64,000 bases of DNA from Desertivibrio insolitus (lineage in GTDB: Bacteria > Actinomycetota > Actinomycetes > Actinomycetales > Microbacteriaceae). The notes under the pieces were generated by a model that made no database searches, was not told where the DNA came from, and saw only the letters and a program-made list of their open reading frames with translations. The position numbers were made by a program, and so were the translations under genes. Of this stretch, positions 1 to 7,051 are shown piece after piece (position 1 is the stretch's first letter; each line of letters begins with the position of its first letter). The stretch covers positions 331,170 through 395,169 of the forward strand of contig NZ_JAFIQW010000002.1 of NCBI RefSeq assembly GCF_017355965.1. The letters run 5' to 3'.

Positions 1-1
1 C

Positions 2-592
2 CGCTGGCGCCGGGTGCTGCACGGGTGGCCGCGGCTGCGCGCCCGCGATCTCGTGGCGCTCGCCGCACTTGCGGCGCGGGGTGGCCAGCCTGACAGTCAC
101 GGCTGGCCGACCGCGGAGCGGATGGACTATCCGGACTGGGGTGATGTGTCGGCGCTCGTCCAGCATCCGCACGACGACGGTGTGTGGATCGGCGCGGTCG
201 GATCTCTCGACGTTGCGGACGTCGACGCGGTCGTCTCGCTCTGTCGGGTCGGCACCGGTCAGATCCGCGTCGATCCGGCTGATCATGTCGAGATGTGGTT
301 GATCGACCGCCCCGACAGCAACGAGAACCTCGAGCTCGTGCTCGCCGACGCGGCGGATGCGATCGCGGCGTTCCGGGCTGAGGGGAAGCGGGTGCTGCTG
401 CATTGCGTGCAGGCGCAGAGCCGCACGCCGTCGGTGGCGGCGCTGTACTCGGCACGGCACCTTGGGGTGCCGCTCGAGTCCGCGTTCCGCGACGTTGAGG
501 CCGTACTTCCGACTGCCATGCCGAAGCCGTTCCTCAGGAGTGCTGCGGAGAGGGTACTGCTGACTAACCCGCGTGCAGCCCAAGCTCGGTAA
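2..592 (+). CDS. Dual-specificity-phosphatase-like C-terminal domain, probably of an ADP-ribosylglycohydrolase fusion (5' truncated)
   Basis: The reading frame is open to the window edge, so the start lies upstream. Counting from the GTG at 14, residues 130-137 form HCVQAQSR, the HC-x5-R signature of cysteine-dependent protein phosphatases (Cys131 nucleophile, Arg137). An aromatic-rich domain precedes it. The first residues in view (HGWPRLRARDLVALA) recall the last helix of bacterial ADP-ribosylglycohydrolases, some of which carry such a phosphatase tail; that part is inference because the glycohydrolase body is outside the window. The 3' end overlaps the convergent macro-SIR2 gene by 29 bases. 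It could also be a stand-alone phosphatase with an upstream start. Confidence 0.6.
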   Translation, partial: RWRRVLHGWPRLRARDLVALAALAARGGQPDSHGWPTAERMDYPDWGDVSALVQHPHDDGVWIGAVGSLDVADVDAVVSLCRVGTGQIRVDPADHVEMWLIDRPDSNENLELVLADAADAIAAFRAEGKRVLLHCVQAQSRTPSVAALYSARHLGVPLESAFRDVEAVLPTAMPKPFLRSAAERVLLTNPRAAQAR

Positions 593-2132
593 GCAGCTCC
601 TGCACCTTCCCGCCGGCCTCGGACGATCGAACCTCCTCCGTCCACGATGCGTGCAGTGCGAGCAGCGTGCGGCGGAGCTCGAGCTCCGGCTCATCAAGTC
701 CGTCTTCATAACCTTTGGCCAGTAGATAAGACTGACTACGGCTGGCGAATGCGAGCAGAGCGTCGAGAAATATCTCGAGGGAACGCGCGCACGCGATCAC
801 GGACTCATCTTCCGGCATGGCCACGAAGTGAAGGTCCTTCTGCCACAGGGCTCGGTTCAGAGGGTCATCGTGAAGAGTCAGCGCCGTCCCTACTGGGCCT
901 GCATCCGGTTGCCCAGCCATGGCGCGGCGGACGTCGTGCACAATCTCGTGGAAATGGTCGTCCGAAAGACCGAAGCCCACGAATAGCAGGTGTCGCGTCA
1001 TCAAGGTGGCTTTCACGAGCGCACTGAGCGCGGCCCTTTCGTTGTTGAAGCCGAGATAGTCCTCCCGAGTAAGCACGATCGAATCGGGCTGATCAACAGA
1101 GCCGTGCAGCTTCAGCAGCCAGCGCTCAGTGGAGCTATGACCGCCTGGGATCACGCGTCGAGGGGCGCCAGCATCTTCGCAAGCGATCTCGAAGAGGCGG
1201 TCGTAGTTGAGCGTGATCGCCTGCTCGCTAGCGATAGAGGCGAGCAGGGCGGGCGCGAGTCCGTATTGAGTGACACCGACTGACTCCGAGATCGCGGCGC
1301 TGAAACCGCCGTCCGATGCGCTCGAGATGGGGCGCGCCAAAAACGCGGATCTCAGATAGGCCGCTTGATCCAGCGGACTGCGCCCTTCTTTCAACAGACT
1401 CTTCAATTCACTGCCCGCCAGGTCGAGGGCAGCTGCCAGCTGTTCGATCAATACCTTCCAGGTCGGCGCCCCGGCGCTGACGCTGACGCCCGCGCCCATG
1501 AAGGGCACGAGCCTGCCTGCCGCAGCGATCGCGGCGAGGTTGCGCGCTTCCGCTAGCAGGCGTGGTTCCAACTCCCCGCTCCATGCGTCGTCCGAGCGCT
1601 GCCGGATGTATTGAGCGAGCGCATAGCTTCGCTGGTCCTTGAAGATGAGCGCGATATCCACTCCGTTCTTCCGAGCGGCTGTCCCGGCCTCGTCCAAGAT
1701 CACTCCGAGAAGTTGACCGAGTCGAAGTCGTCCACCCCCTTCCTTGCTGCCGAAAAAGGGCATTGCGAGTAGGGGATTGGGGCGCCTGCCGGAGGTTCCT
1801 TCGCCAGACTCGCGCCGTCGTTCCGCGATAGCCGCGCCTGCTTGAACGAAGGCTCTGATCGCAGGGCGGAGATCGTTGGGATCGTTGAAGCCGGCGAGGG
1901 GTACGGCGGTGAGTACGGGAATCGGTGACGAGCTTCCGCGTCGAACCTCCGCGGTGAGCGATTCGCCCACGCGCAACTTGCTCGTATCGCTGGCCGCGAT
2001 CCACGCACGAAGGTCGGGCAGGCTCGCATGCCATGGATCGGTGACATTCATCCGCCGGTCGGTCGGTAGAAGCCAGGCATCGCAGGCGAGATGAGTGATG
2101 TCGGCATGTGCAACGAAAAGGTGCGAGGACAC
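564..2132 (-). CDS. Macro-domain and SIR2-like (NADase-type) fusion protein
   Basis: 522 residues. Residues 1-185 look like a macro domain: an N-terminal ADITHLACDAWLLPTD segment and a later AMPFFGSKEGGG loop match the two ADP-ribose-binding loops of that fold. Residues 205-400 are a SIR2-like domain of the type found in phage-defence effectors: GAGVS (213-217), TLNYD with the predicted catalytic Asn309, KLHGS with His343, and VGFGLSD (385-391). The last 120 residues are helical and unassigned. The start is GTG at 2132, seven bases after an AGGAG site. In known defence systems such SIR2 domains hydrolyse NAD+; activity here is inferred. The gene is divergent from the GTPase gene and has weaker codon bias than the core genes. 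Confidence 0.75.
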   Translation of the reverse strand: MSSHLFVAHADITHLACDAWLLPTDRRMNVTDPWHASLPDLRAWIAASDTSKLRVGESLTAEVRRGSSSPIPVLTAVPLAGFNDPNDLRPAIRAFVQAGAAIAERRRESGEGTSGRRPNPLLAMPFFGSKEGGGRLRLGQLLGVILDEAGTAARKNGVDIALIFKDQRSYALAQYIRQRSDDAWSGELEPRLLAEARNLAAIAAAGRLVPFMGAGVSVSAGAPTWKVLIEQLAAALDLAGSELKSLLKEGRSPLDQAAYLRSAFLARPISSASDGGFSAAISESVGVTQYGLAPALLASIASEQAITLNYDRLFEIACEDAGAPRRVIPGGHSSTERWLLKLHGSVDQPDSIVLTREDYLGFNNERAALSALVKATLMTRHLLFVGFGLSDDHFHEIVHDVRRAMAGQPDAGPVGTALTLHDDPLNRALWQKDLHFVAMPEDESVIACARSLEIFLDALLAFASRSQSYLLAKGYEDGLDEPELELRRTLLALHASWTEEVRSSEAGGKVQELLTELGLHAG

Positions 2133-2352
2133 ACTTGATTCTCCTACTGATGAGTGGCGAGATCAGGTCGGCTGCTCGCGGCTCTTCTCGCGTTCCCGGG
2201 GCACATCGAGCCAACCCCTGCCAGCGCAATGACTCAGACGAGCGACGAGACGGCTGTACAGCCCGAGGCAATAGCGGGCACTGCCAGTTCAGGCGTGCAA
2301 GAAGCACGCGTCGAGCTGCGGTCCGGCCCGCCCGATCGCCTAAATTGCCAAC
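2133..2352. promoter_or_regulatory. Divergent intergenic control region of the macro-SIR2 and GTPase genes
   Basis: These 220 bases separate two divergent starts and must carry promoters for both. A clear ribosome site (AGGAG) serves the minus-strand gene; the plus-strand gene has no strong one. I cannot identify -35/-10 boxes or an operator with certainty. The short frames that cross this space have no family features. Confidence 0.4.
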
Positions 2353-3525
2353 ATGCGCAAGAGCAGGAAACTTGAACAGCACATCGCGGTGTTCGGTGAG
2401 AGTGGCAGTGGCAAGACCGTGATGGTGTCGTCCTTCTACGGAGCGACGCAGGAACAGGCATACAAGAGGGATGCTCTGTTCGACGTCGTTGCTGACAGTC
2501 AGGCTCAAGGGCGCTTCCTGCATCAGAACTACCTTGGGATGCGAGGCTCTGCGCGGTTGCCAATCGCTACGAGGTTTGCCTCCGACTCCTACGCCTTCTC
2601 CATGAATCTGAAGAACGAAGGCAAGCAGCGTGAACGACGCCGAGCGTTCGACGCGTTGCGGCTCGTTTGGCATGACTACCCCGGCGAGTGGTTCGAGCAG
2701 GACCTGGACGGGGCTGAAGCCATCCGGCGAGTGGAAACTTTCAGGAACCTGTTGCGCTCCGATGTCGCGCTCCTGCTCATCGATGGCCAGCGGTTACTTG
2801 ATAACACGGGAGAAGAAGAGCGTTATCTCAAGGCACTGCTTACCTCGATCAGCAACGGCCTGCGGCTGGTCAAAGACGAAGTCCTGACCGGCGGACGCCG
2901 GCTGGTTCAATTTCCAAGGATCTGGGTCTTCGCGTTATCGAAATGCGATCTCCTGCCCGATGTGGACGTCTTCCGATTCCGAGACATACTCGTCGAGAAA
3001 GCGAGCAATGAGATTGACCGTCTTCAGGAGGTTTTGTCGGAATTCGTAGAGAGCAGCGAGGCGCTTTCTGTCGGGGAGGATTTTGTGCTGCTGTCCTCCG
3101 CCAAATTTGATGGCGGGAAGATTGAAGTGACCGAGCGGGTAGGGCTGAATCTGGTTCTGCCCATCGCCGCGATGCTTCCCTTCGAGCGACACGTTCGATG
3201 GGCTAGGGCGATGCAGGGTGGGGGCAAGGTGTTCGAGCACCTGATCCGTGGTGCTGGTGCGATGGCCGCCGCGGCCGGAGGGATCGGCGCTCTCGCAGTG
3301 AAGCTGAGTCAAGGCGACAACAAGTTGCTCACTTCTCTCGGTCTCATTCTCACCCACTTCGGCTCCGCTCTCGAGGATGCTGCCGAAATGGGCGCGGAGA
3401 AATTGAAGAGAGCGAACGAAGACGCGCTGGCGAAGAAAGAGACACTTCGCGCGGTGCTCACTGGGTTTCAGTTGAGCCTGATTCAGGGCGAAAGCGAGCG
3501 GATCCTCCTTCGGGGCTCCAGGTGA
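2353..3525 (+). CDS. P-loop GTPase, probable conflict-system component
   Basis: 390 residues. The G motifs are readable: Walker A/G1 GESGSGKT (15-22), G3 DYPG (108-111), G4 SKCD (196-199) and a G5-like SSAK (248-251). The GTPase domain covers roughly residues 8-280. The rest has a small hydrophobic Ala/Gly-rich patch (300-315) and a charged helical tail. This pattern suggests a TRAFAC-type GTPase like those in predicted NTP-dependent conflict systems (including the double-GTPase group), but only one GTPase domain is present and the exact family is not certain. The ATG at 2353 puts Walker A close to the N terminus, as usual. It overlaps the next gene by four bases (GTGA), so the two are probably translated together. 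Confidence 0.7.
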   Translation: MRKSRKLEQHIAVFGESGSGKTVMVSSFYGATQEQAYKRDALFDVVADSQAQGRFLHQNYLGMRGSARLPIATRFASDSYAFSMNLKNEGKQRERRRAFDALRLVWHDYPGEWFEQDLDGAEAIRRVETFRNLLRSDVALLLIDGQRLLDNTGEEERYLKALLTSISNGLRLVKDEVLTGGRRLVQFPRIWVFALSKCDLLPDVDVFRFRDILVEKASNEIDRLQEVLSEFVESSEALSVGEDFVLLSSAKFDGGKIEVTERVGLNLVLPIAAMLPFERHVRWARAMQGGGKVFEHLIRGAGAMAAAAGGIGALAVKLSQGDNKLLTSLGLILTHFGSALEDAAEMGAEKLKRANEDALAKKETLRAVLTGFQLSLIQGESERILLRGSR

Positions 3526-3872
3526 CTTTCATCTGGGCGACACGTGGCAGGAGCTGGGGGTTCCGCTTCCTACGGAACGGGGGATTTCTCGATCCTCTCG
3601 AAGAGTACGAGAAGGCCTTTGGAGACGCGCGAGGTGAACACGTATTCTTTCGGCAAGTCAACCAAGTGACGGCACTGCGACTTCCCGATCCCCTAGGTCG
3701 GCAGGACTCCGCTGGGAGGTTGATACAGCACGACTTTGTTGTCCTGAGCCCGTTGAGTTCGGCCGTCGATTCCGTCGAATCTGGGTTGAGGTTGATCTGG
3801 CCTGGGTGCGCCGCCGAGTACGAAGCGATCTGGAACATCCCGGCGCCGCCTCGGCGTGGGACCGAGGCGTAG
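3522..3872 (+). CDS. Small protein translationally coupled to the GTPase, family unknown
   Basis: 116 residues, GTG start overlapping the GTPase stop as GTGA. I do not recognise the family. It is mixed alpha/beta in appearance, rich in aromatic residues (four Trp, several Phe/Tyr), without a signal peptide or membrane segment, and has a conserved-looking block LDPLEEYEKAFGDARGE near residues 24-39. Tight coupling suggests a subunit, adaptor or regulator of the GTPase. Base composition matches the GTPase gene rather than the metabolic genes downstream. About 150 bases without a gene follow. Confidence 0.55.
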   Translation: MTFIWATRGRSWGFRFLRNGGFLDPLEEYEKAFGDARGEHVFFRQVNQVTALRLPDPLGRQDSAGRLIQHDFVVLSPLSSAVDSVESGLRLIWPGCAAEYEAIWNIPAPPRRGTEA

Positions 3873-4020
3873 TGGACGCTCGAGGCTCGGTGATGACGTC
3901 GGCCGCCCTTCTGAGCGGGACAAAGTCGAGGCATTGCAACACAGTCGAGCGTCTTCTCGTCAGCAGAGCCGCCGCGGCAAGCGCAGAGAGTAGAGGGCGC
4001 GACCTGACTACATTCAAAGA

Positions 4021-4854
4021 ATGACCAGCGCAGTTCCCGCCCTTCCCCTCAACTCCGGCACCGCCATCCCGCAGGTCGGGTTCGGCGTCTTCAAGGTCGC
4101 ACCCGAAGACACACAGCGTGTCGTCGAGGATGCGCTCGAGGTCGGCTACCGCCACATCGACACCGCCACCGGCTACGAGAACGAGGCCGAGGTGGGCGCC
4201 GCAATCCGCGCCTCCGGCATCGCCCGCGAGAAGCTCTTCGTCACCACGAAGCTCCGCAACGACCACCACAAGGCGCAGGATGTCGAGCGCGCGTTCGATC
4301 GCAGCCTCGATGCGCTCGACATAGGGCACATCGACCTCTACCTGATCCACTGGCCGATGCCGGCGAACGACGTCTTCGTGCCCGCCTGGCGCGCATTCGG
4401 CGGCTTCTTCGAGGGCGGACGCGCGAAGGCGATCGGCGTCAGCAACTTCCTCGTGCCGCACCTTCAGCGACTGATCGACGAGACCGGCGTCACCCCGGCC
4501 GTCAATCAGGTCGAGCTGCACCCGATCTTTCAGCAGCGTGAGCTGCGCGCCTTCCATGCCGAGCACGGAATCGTCACCGAGGCGTGGGGTCCGCTCGGGC
4601 AGGGCAAGTACGACCTGTTCGGCATGGACGCGATCCAGACTGCCGCGGCGGCGCATGATGTGTCGCCCGCGCAGGTCGTGCTGCTCTGGCACCTGCAGAC
4701 CGGCAACGTGATCATTCCGAAGTCGAGCAGTCGCGAGCGCATGGCGGCGAACCTCGACCTGTTCGGGTTCGAGTTGACGGCCGACGAGATGGCAGCGATC
4801 GACGCGCTCGACGAGAACCGACGCGTCGGCGGCGACCCGAACGAGGTCAACTAG
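4021..4854 (+). CDS. Aldo/keto reductase (2,5-diketo-D-gluconate reductase-like)
   Basis: 277 residues, the usual length of the family. NAD(P)H-dependent reduction of aldehydes and ketones in the cytoplasm. The catalytic tetrad is complete: Asp47 and Tyr52 in HIDTATGYENE, Lys77 in TTKLRN and His110 in LIHWP. GVSNF and the C-terminal IPKSSSRERMAANL cofactor-binding segment (the signature for NADPH) are present. The natural substrate cannot be told from sequence. It has its own transcription unit, convergent with the DUF151 gene 12 bases away. Confidence 0.93.
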   Translation: MTSAVPALPLNSGTAIPQVGFGVFKVAPEDTQRVVEDALEVGYRHIDTATGYENEAEVGAAIRASGIAREKLFVTTKLRNDHHKAQDVERAFDRSLDALDIGHIDLYLIHWPMPANDVFVPAWRAFGGFFEGGRAKAIGVSNFLVPHLQRLIDETGVTPAVNQVELHPIFQQRELRAFHAEHGIVTEAWGPLGQGKYDLFGMDAIQTAAAAHDVSPAQVVLLWHLQTGNVIIPKSSSRERMAANLDLFGFELTADEMAAIDALDENRRVGGDPNEVN

Positions 4855-4866
4855 CCGAGCGAGTCA

Positions 4867-5364
4867 TCAGCCCTGGAAGTCCTCTGGGTCGACCTCTTCG
4901 AGGAAGCGCTTGAACTCCTCTACGCTCTCGTCGTCGTCCGCGGGCGCTGACTGCGATTCATCCGGAATGCCGGCCTCGTCGAGGACGTCGTCGGCGACCC
5001 AGATCGAAGCGCCAGTGCGGGAGGCGAGGGCGATGGCATCCGAGGGGCGGGCGTCGAGCACGCGGCGGCCCGTGCGGGTGTCGACGGTGACCTCCGCGTA
5101 GAAGGTGCCCTCCTCGAGGCGGGTCACCTCGACGCGCTCGACCTCGCCGCCGAGCGTCTCGAGCAGGCTCTTCATGAGATCGTGCGCGAGCGGGCGCGGG
5201 GCCTCGGCGCCCTCGACCGCGATCACGATTGAGGTGGCCTCCTGCGGACCGATCCAGATCGGCAGCATCTTGCCCTCGCCAAGCGGCTCGTCGACGGGCT
5301 TCAGCAGGATGAGAGGCTGCGACCTCGGATCGAACGCGACGCCGACGACACGGACCTGAACCAT
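4867..5364 (-). CDS. Bifunctional nuclease family protein (DUF151)
   Basis: 165 residues. Residues 1-130 match the DUF151/bifunctional nuclease fold of actinobacteria: N-terminal VQVRVVGVAFD, LPIWIGPQEATSI, AHDLMKSLLETLGG and DARPSDAIALASR. Plant and some bacterial members have DNase/RNase activity; the role in actinobacteria is not settled. The C terminus is an acidic tail (DDDESVEEFKRFLEEVDPEDF), typical of this group. The start lies inside the 3' end of an overlapping frame from the upstream AbiEi-like remnant. Confidence 0.85.
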   Translation of the reverse strand: MVQVRVVGVAFDPRSQPLILLKPVDEPLGEGKMLPIWIGPQEATSIVIAVEGAEAPRPLAHDLMKSLLETLGGEVERVEVTRLEEGTFYAEVTVDTRTGRRVLDARPSDAIALASRTGASIWVADDVLDEAGIPDESQSAPADDDESVEEFKRFLEEVDPEDFQG

Positions 5365-5900
5365 TCCGTCACCCTCCCGACCACCCGGAGTTGGGGCTGA
5401 GGCTCATCGTAAGCCTGCAGGCGGGAGGCATCCTCAGGTTGCGGGGCGGTGGTCAGGCGCAGTAGAGCGCCCCGCGGTGGGGCGGTCCGGGGTAGCAGTG
5501 CGGCTCGGGCCCGGAGTTCGTCGCGCGAGGTCAGGGGCTGCCGTCGGTTGAGCGCGGAGTCGACTGTCTGTTCGAGGGCGAGCTCGTCGAGGGTCGCGGC
5601 GAGGTCGAGCAGGGTGCGGATGGGGGAGGTGACCGGGACGCCGCGCACCCAGCTCTGGTCGTCGTTGCGGAGCTTCGCCTGGTGCGTGGCCACGCCGAGG
5701 CCCGGGTGTTTGAGACGGGCAGGTGCGGTCACGTGCAGGAGAGTCGGCGCCGCCTGCGGGAGGGGGAGTCGCCAGAGGAGAGCGGCGGTCTCGTGGGAGA
5801 TGACGGCGCCCGGGTAGCGGGGGAGGGTGAGGCGGCAGAGGTCGGCGAGGGTGTCGACGTCCGGGGCGGGGCGGCGGGTTTCGGGTAGGAGGAGGGACAT
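5301..5900 (-). pseudogene. Truncated AbiEi-like/DUF559-type gene remnant
   Basis: The frame encodes the N-terminal and middle part of the protein type also found complete at 17646-18617: a domain with PGAVISHETAALLWRLP and VTAP, and the linker PVTSPIRTLLDLAATLDELALEQTVDSALNR. The C-terminal DUF559 nuclease-like domain is missing, and the frame runs out-of-register through the promoter and start of the DUF151 gene. Such proteins resemble AbiEi-type antitoxins fused to a Vsr-like domain. I read it as a decayed copy; an alternative is a functional shortened protein. A tRNA fragment lies just upstream. Confidence 0.55.
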
Positions 5901-5920
5901 GTCCCTACCGTCCGCCGGGG

Positions 5921-5949
5921 CGAGTGACGGGAATCGAACCCGCGCTATC
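5921..5949 (-). other. 3' fragment of a tRNA (tRNA-Gly-like T-arm)
   Basis: On the minus strand this reads as the T-arm and acceptor end of a tRNA, containing GGTTCGATTCCCGTCACTCG, which matches actinobacterial tRNA-Gly 3' halves. No D-arm or anticodon arm follows in the adjoining 45 bases, and the 5' acceptor strand is missing, so it is not a working tRNA gene. Fragments like this commonly remain as attachment sites after integration into a tRNA gene. Confidence 0.6.
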
Positions 5950-5991
5950 TCTGTGGATGGATCGCGGGTGTTAGTAACCGCATAAGTGCGA

Positions 5992-6033
5992 GGGTCTCGA
6001 TACGCCCGCTGCGCGGGCTGCTCGACCGCCGGG
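5992..6033. repeat. REP-like palindromic sequence of Microbacteriaceae type
   Basis: It contains GGTCTCGATACG, then the palindrome CCCGCTGCGCGGGC, then GCTCGACC. This arrangement is a well-known dispersed intergenic repeat in Microbacteriaceae genomes. Only one copy is seen in the window, just past the 3' end of the nucleoside hydrolase gene, where it could act as a terminator. Confidence 0.55.
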
Positions 6034-6059
6034 TGGGGGAGGGCCGCCGAGGGTGGGGG

Positions 6060-6992
6060 TTACGGCAGCCGCGACACCGCGTCGAGCACCAGCGCCCAGA
6101 ACCGGTCGACGTCGAGGTCGAGCGCGACCGCGGTCGGGCAATCGGCCGGGGCCGGACGGCGGAGGTCGGCGACCGTCATGCCGAGGGTCAGCGTTCCGGT
6201 GAGCTCGACGTCGAGCGGCGCTCGCCGCACCTCGAGCAGGGTCGGGTCGATCACGTAGGCGAGCGCCACCGGGTCGTGCACCGGGGGAGAGGCGAAGCCC
6301 TGCGACTCGAGGTACGTCGAGCCGTAGAAGGCGAGCATCTGCTCGGTGAAGCGCGCGGTGCGGGTGTCGAGGCCAGCGAGCGCCGAGAGCACGGCCGGCG
6401 TCGCGAGGGCCTTGTGTGTGACATCCAGCCCGACCATCGTCACCTGCCAGCCGGCGTTGAAGACGACGGATGCCGCCTCCGGGTCGACCACCACGTTGAA
6501 CTCGGCCGTCGCCGACCAGTTGCCGCCGGAGACCGCGCCGCCCATGAGCACGACCTCCTTGACGCGCTCGACGATCCGCGGCTCCTTGCGCACCGCGAGC
6601 GCGATATTCGTGAGCACGCCCGTCGGCACGAGGGTGATCTCGCCCGGCTCGTGCGCCATGACCGTCTCGATGATGACGTCGACCGCGTGCCGCGGGTCGA
6701 GCTCGATCGTGGGCTCGGGCAGGGTGGGCCCGTCGAGCCCCGACTCCCCGTGGATCGACGGGGCGATCTCGATCTGCCGCACCAGGGGCCGGTCCGCCCC
6801 GGCGGCGAAGGGCACGCCCGAGATGCCGGCGACCGTGCCGACGGCGAGCGCGTTGCGGGTGACCTTCTCGAGGATCTGGTTGCCCGCGACCGTCGTCACC
6901 GCGACGAGCTCGATGTCGGGATTGCCCGCCGCCAGGAACAGCGCGATCGCGTCGTCGTGGCCGGGGTCGCAGTCGAGGATGATCTTCGTCAC
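6060..6992 (-). CDS. Inosine/uridine-preferring nucleoside hydrolase
   Basis: 310 residues, full length. Hydrolyses the N-glycosidic bond of ribonucleosides to base and ribose. The calcium-binding DCDPGHDDA signature is at residues 7-15. LVPTGVLTNIA, VLMGGAVSGGN, AEFNVVVDPEAA and the late HDPVALAYVIDP motif with the conserved His-Asp complete the active site. It is divergent from the adenosylhomocysteinase-like operon (59 bases between starts), which together with adenosine deaminase suggests a nucleoside-use function. Substrate range cannot be fixed by eye. Confidence 0.92.
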   Translation of the reverse strand: MTKIILDCDPGHDDAIALFLAAGNPDIELVAVTTVAGNQILEKVTRNALAVGTVAGISGVPFAAGADRPLVRQIEIAPSIHGESGLDGPTLPEPTIELDPRHAVDVIIETVMAHEPGEITLVPTGVLTNIALAVRKEPRIVERVKEVVLMGGAVSGGNWSATAEFNVVVDPEAASVVFNAGWQVTMVGLDVTHKALATPAVLSALAGLDTRTARFTEQMLAFYGSTYLESQGFASPPVHDPVALAYVIDPTLLEVRRAPLDVELTGTLTLGMTVADLRRPAPADCPTAVALDLDVDRFWALVLDAVSRLP

Positions 6993-7051
6993 GCCGTCGA
7001 GCCTATCGCTGCCCCTGTGAAAAGCAGTTGCGGATATGAAACACTCGCCGG

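Noticed and set aside
5917-5993. A complete tRNA gene on the minus strand
   Set aside because: Only the T-arm and 3' acceptor are present. The expected D-arm, anticodon arm and 5' acceptor cannot be folded from the adjoining bases.
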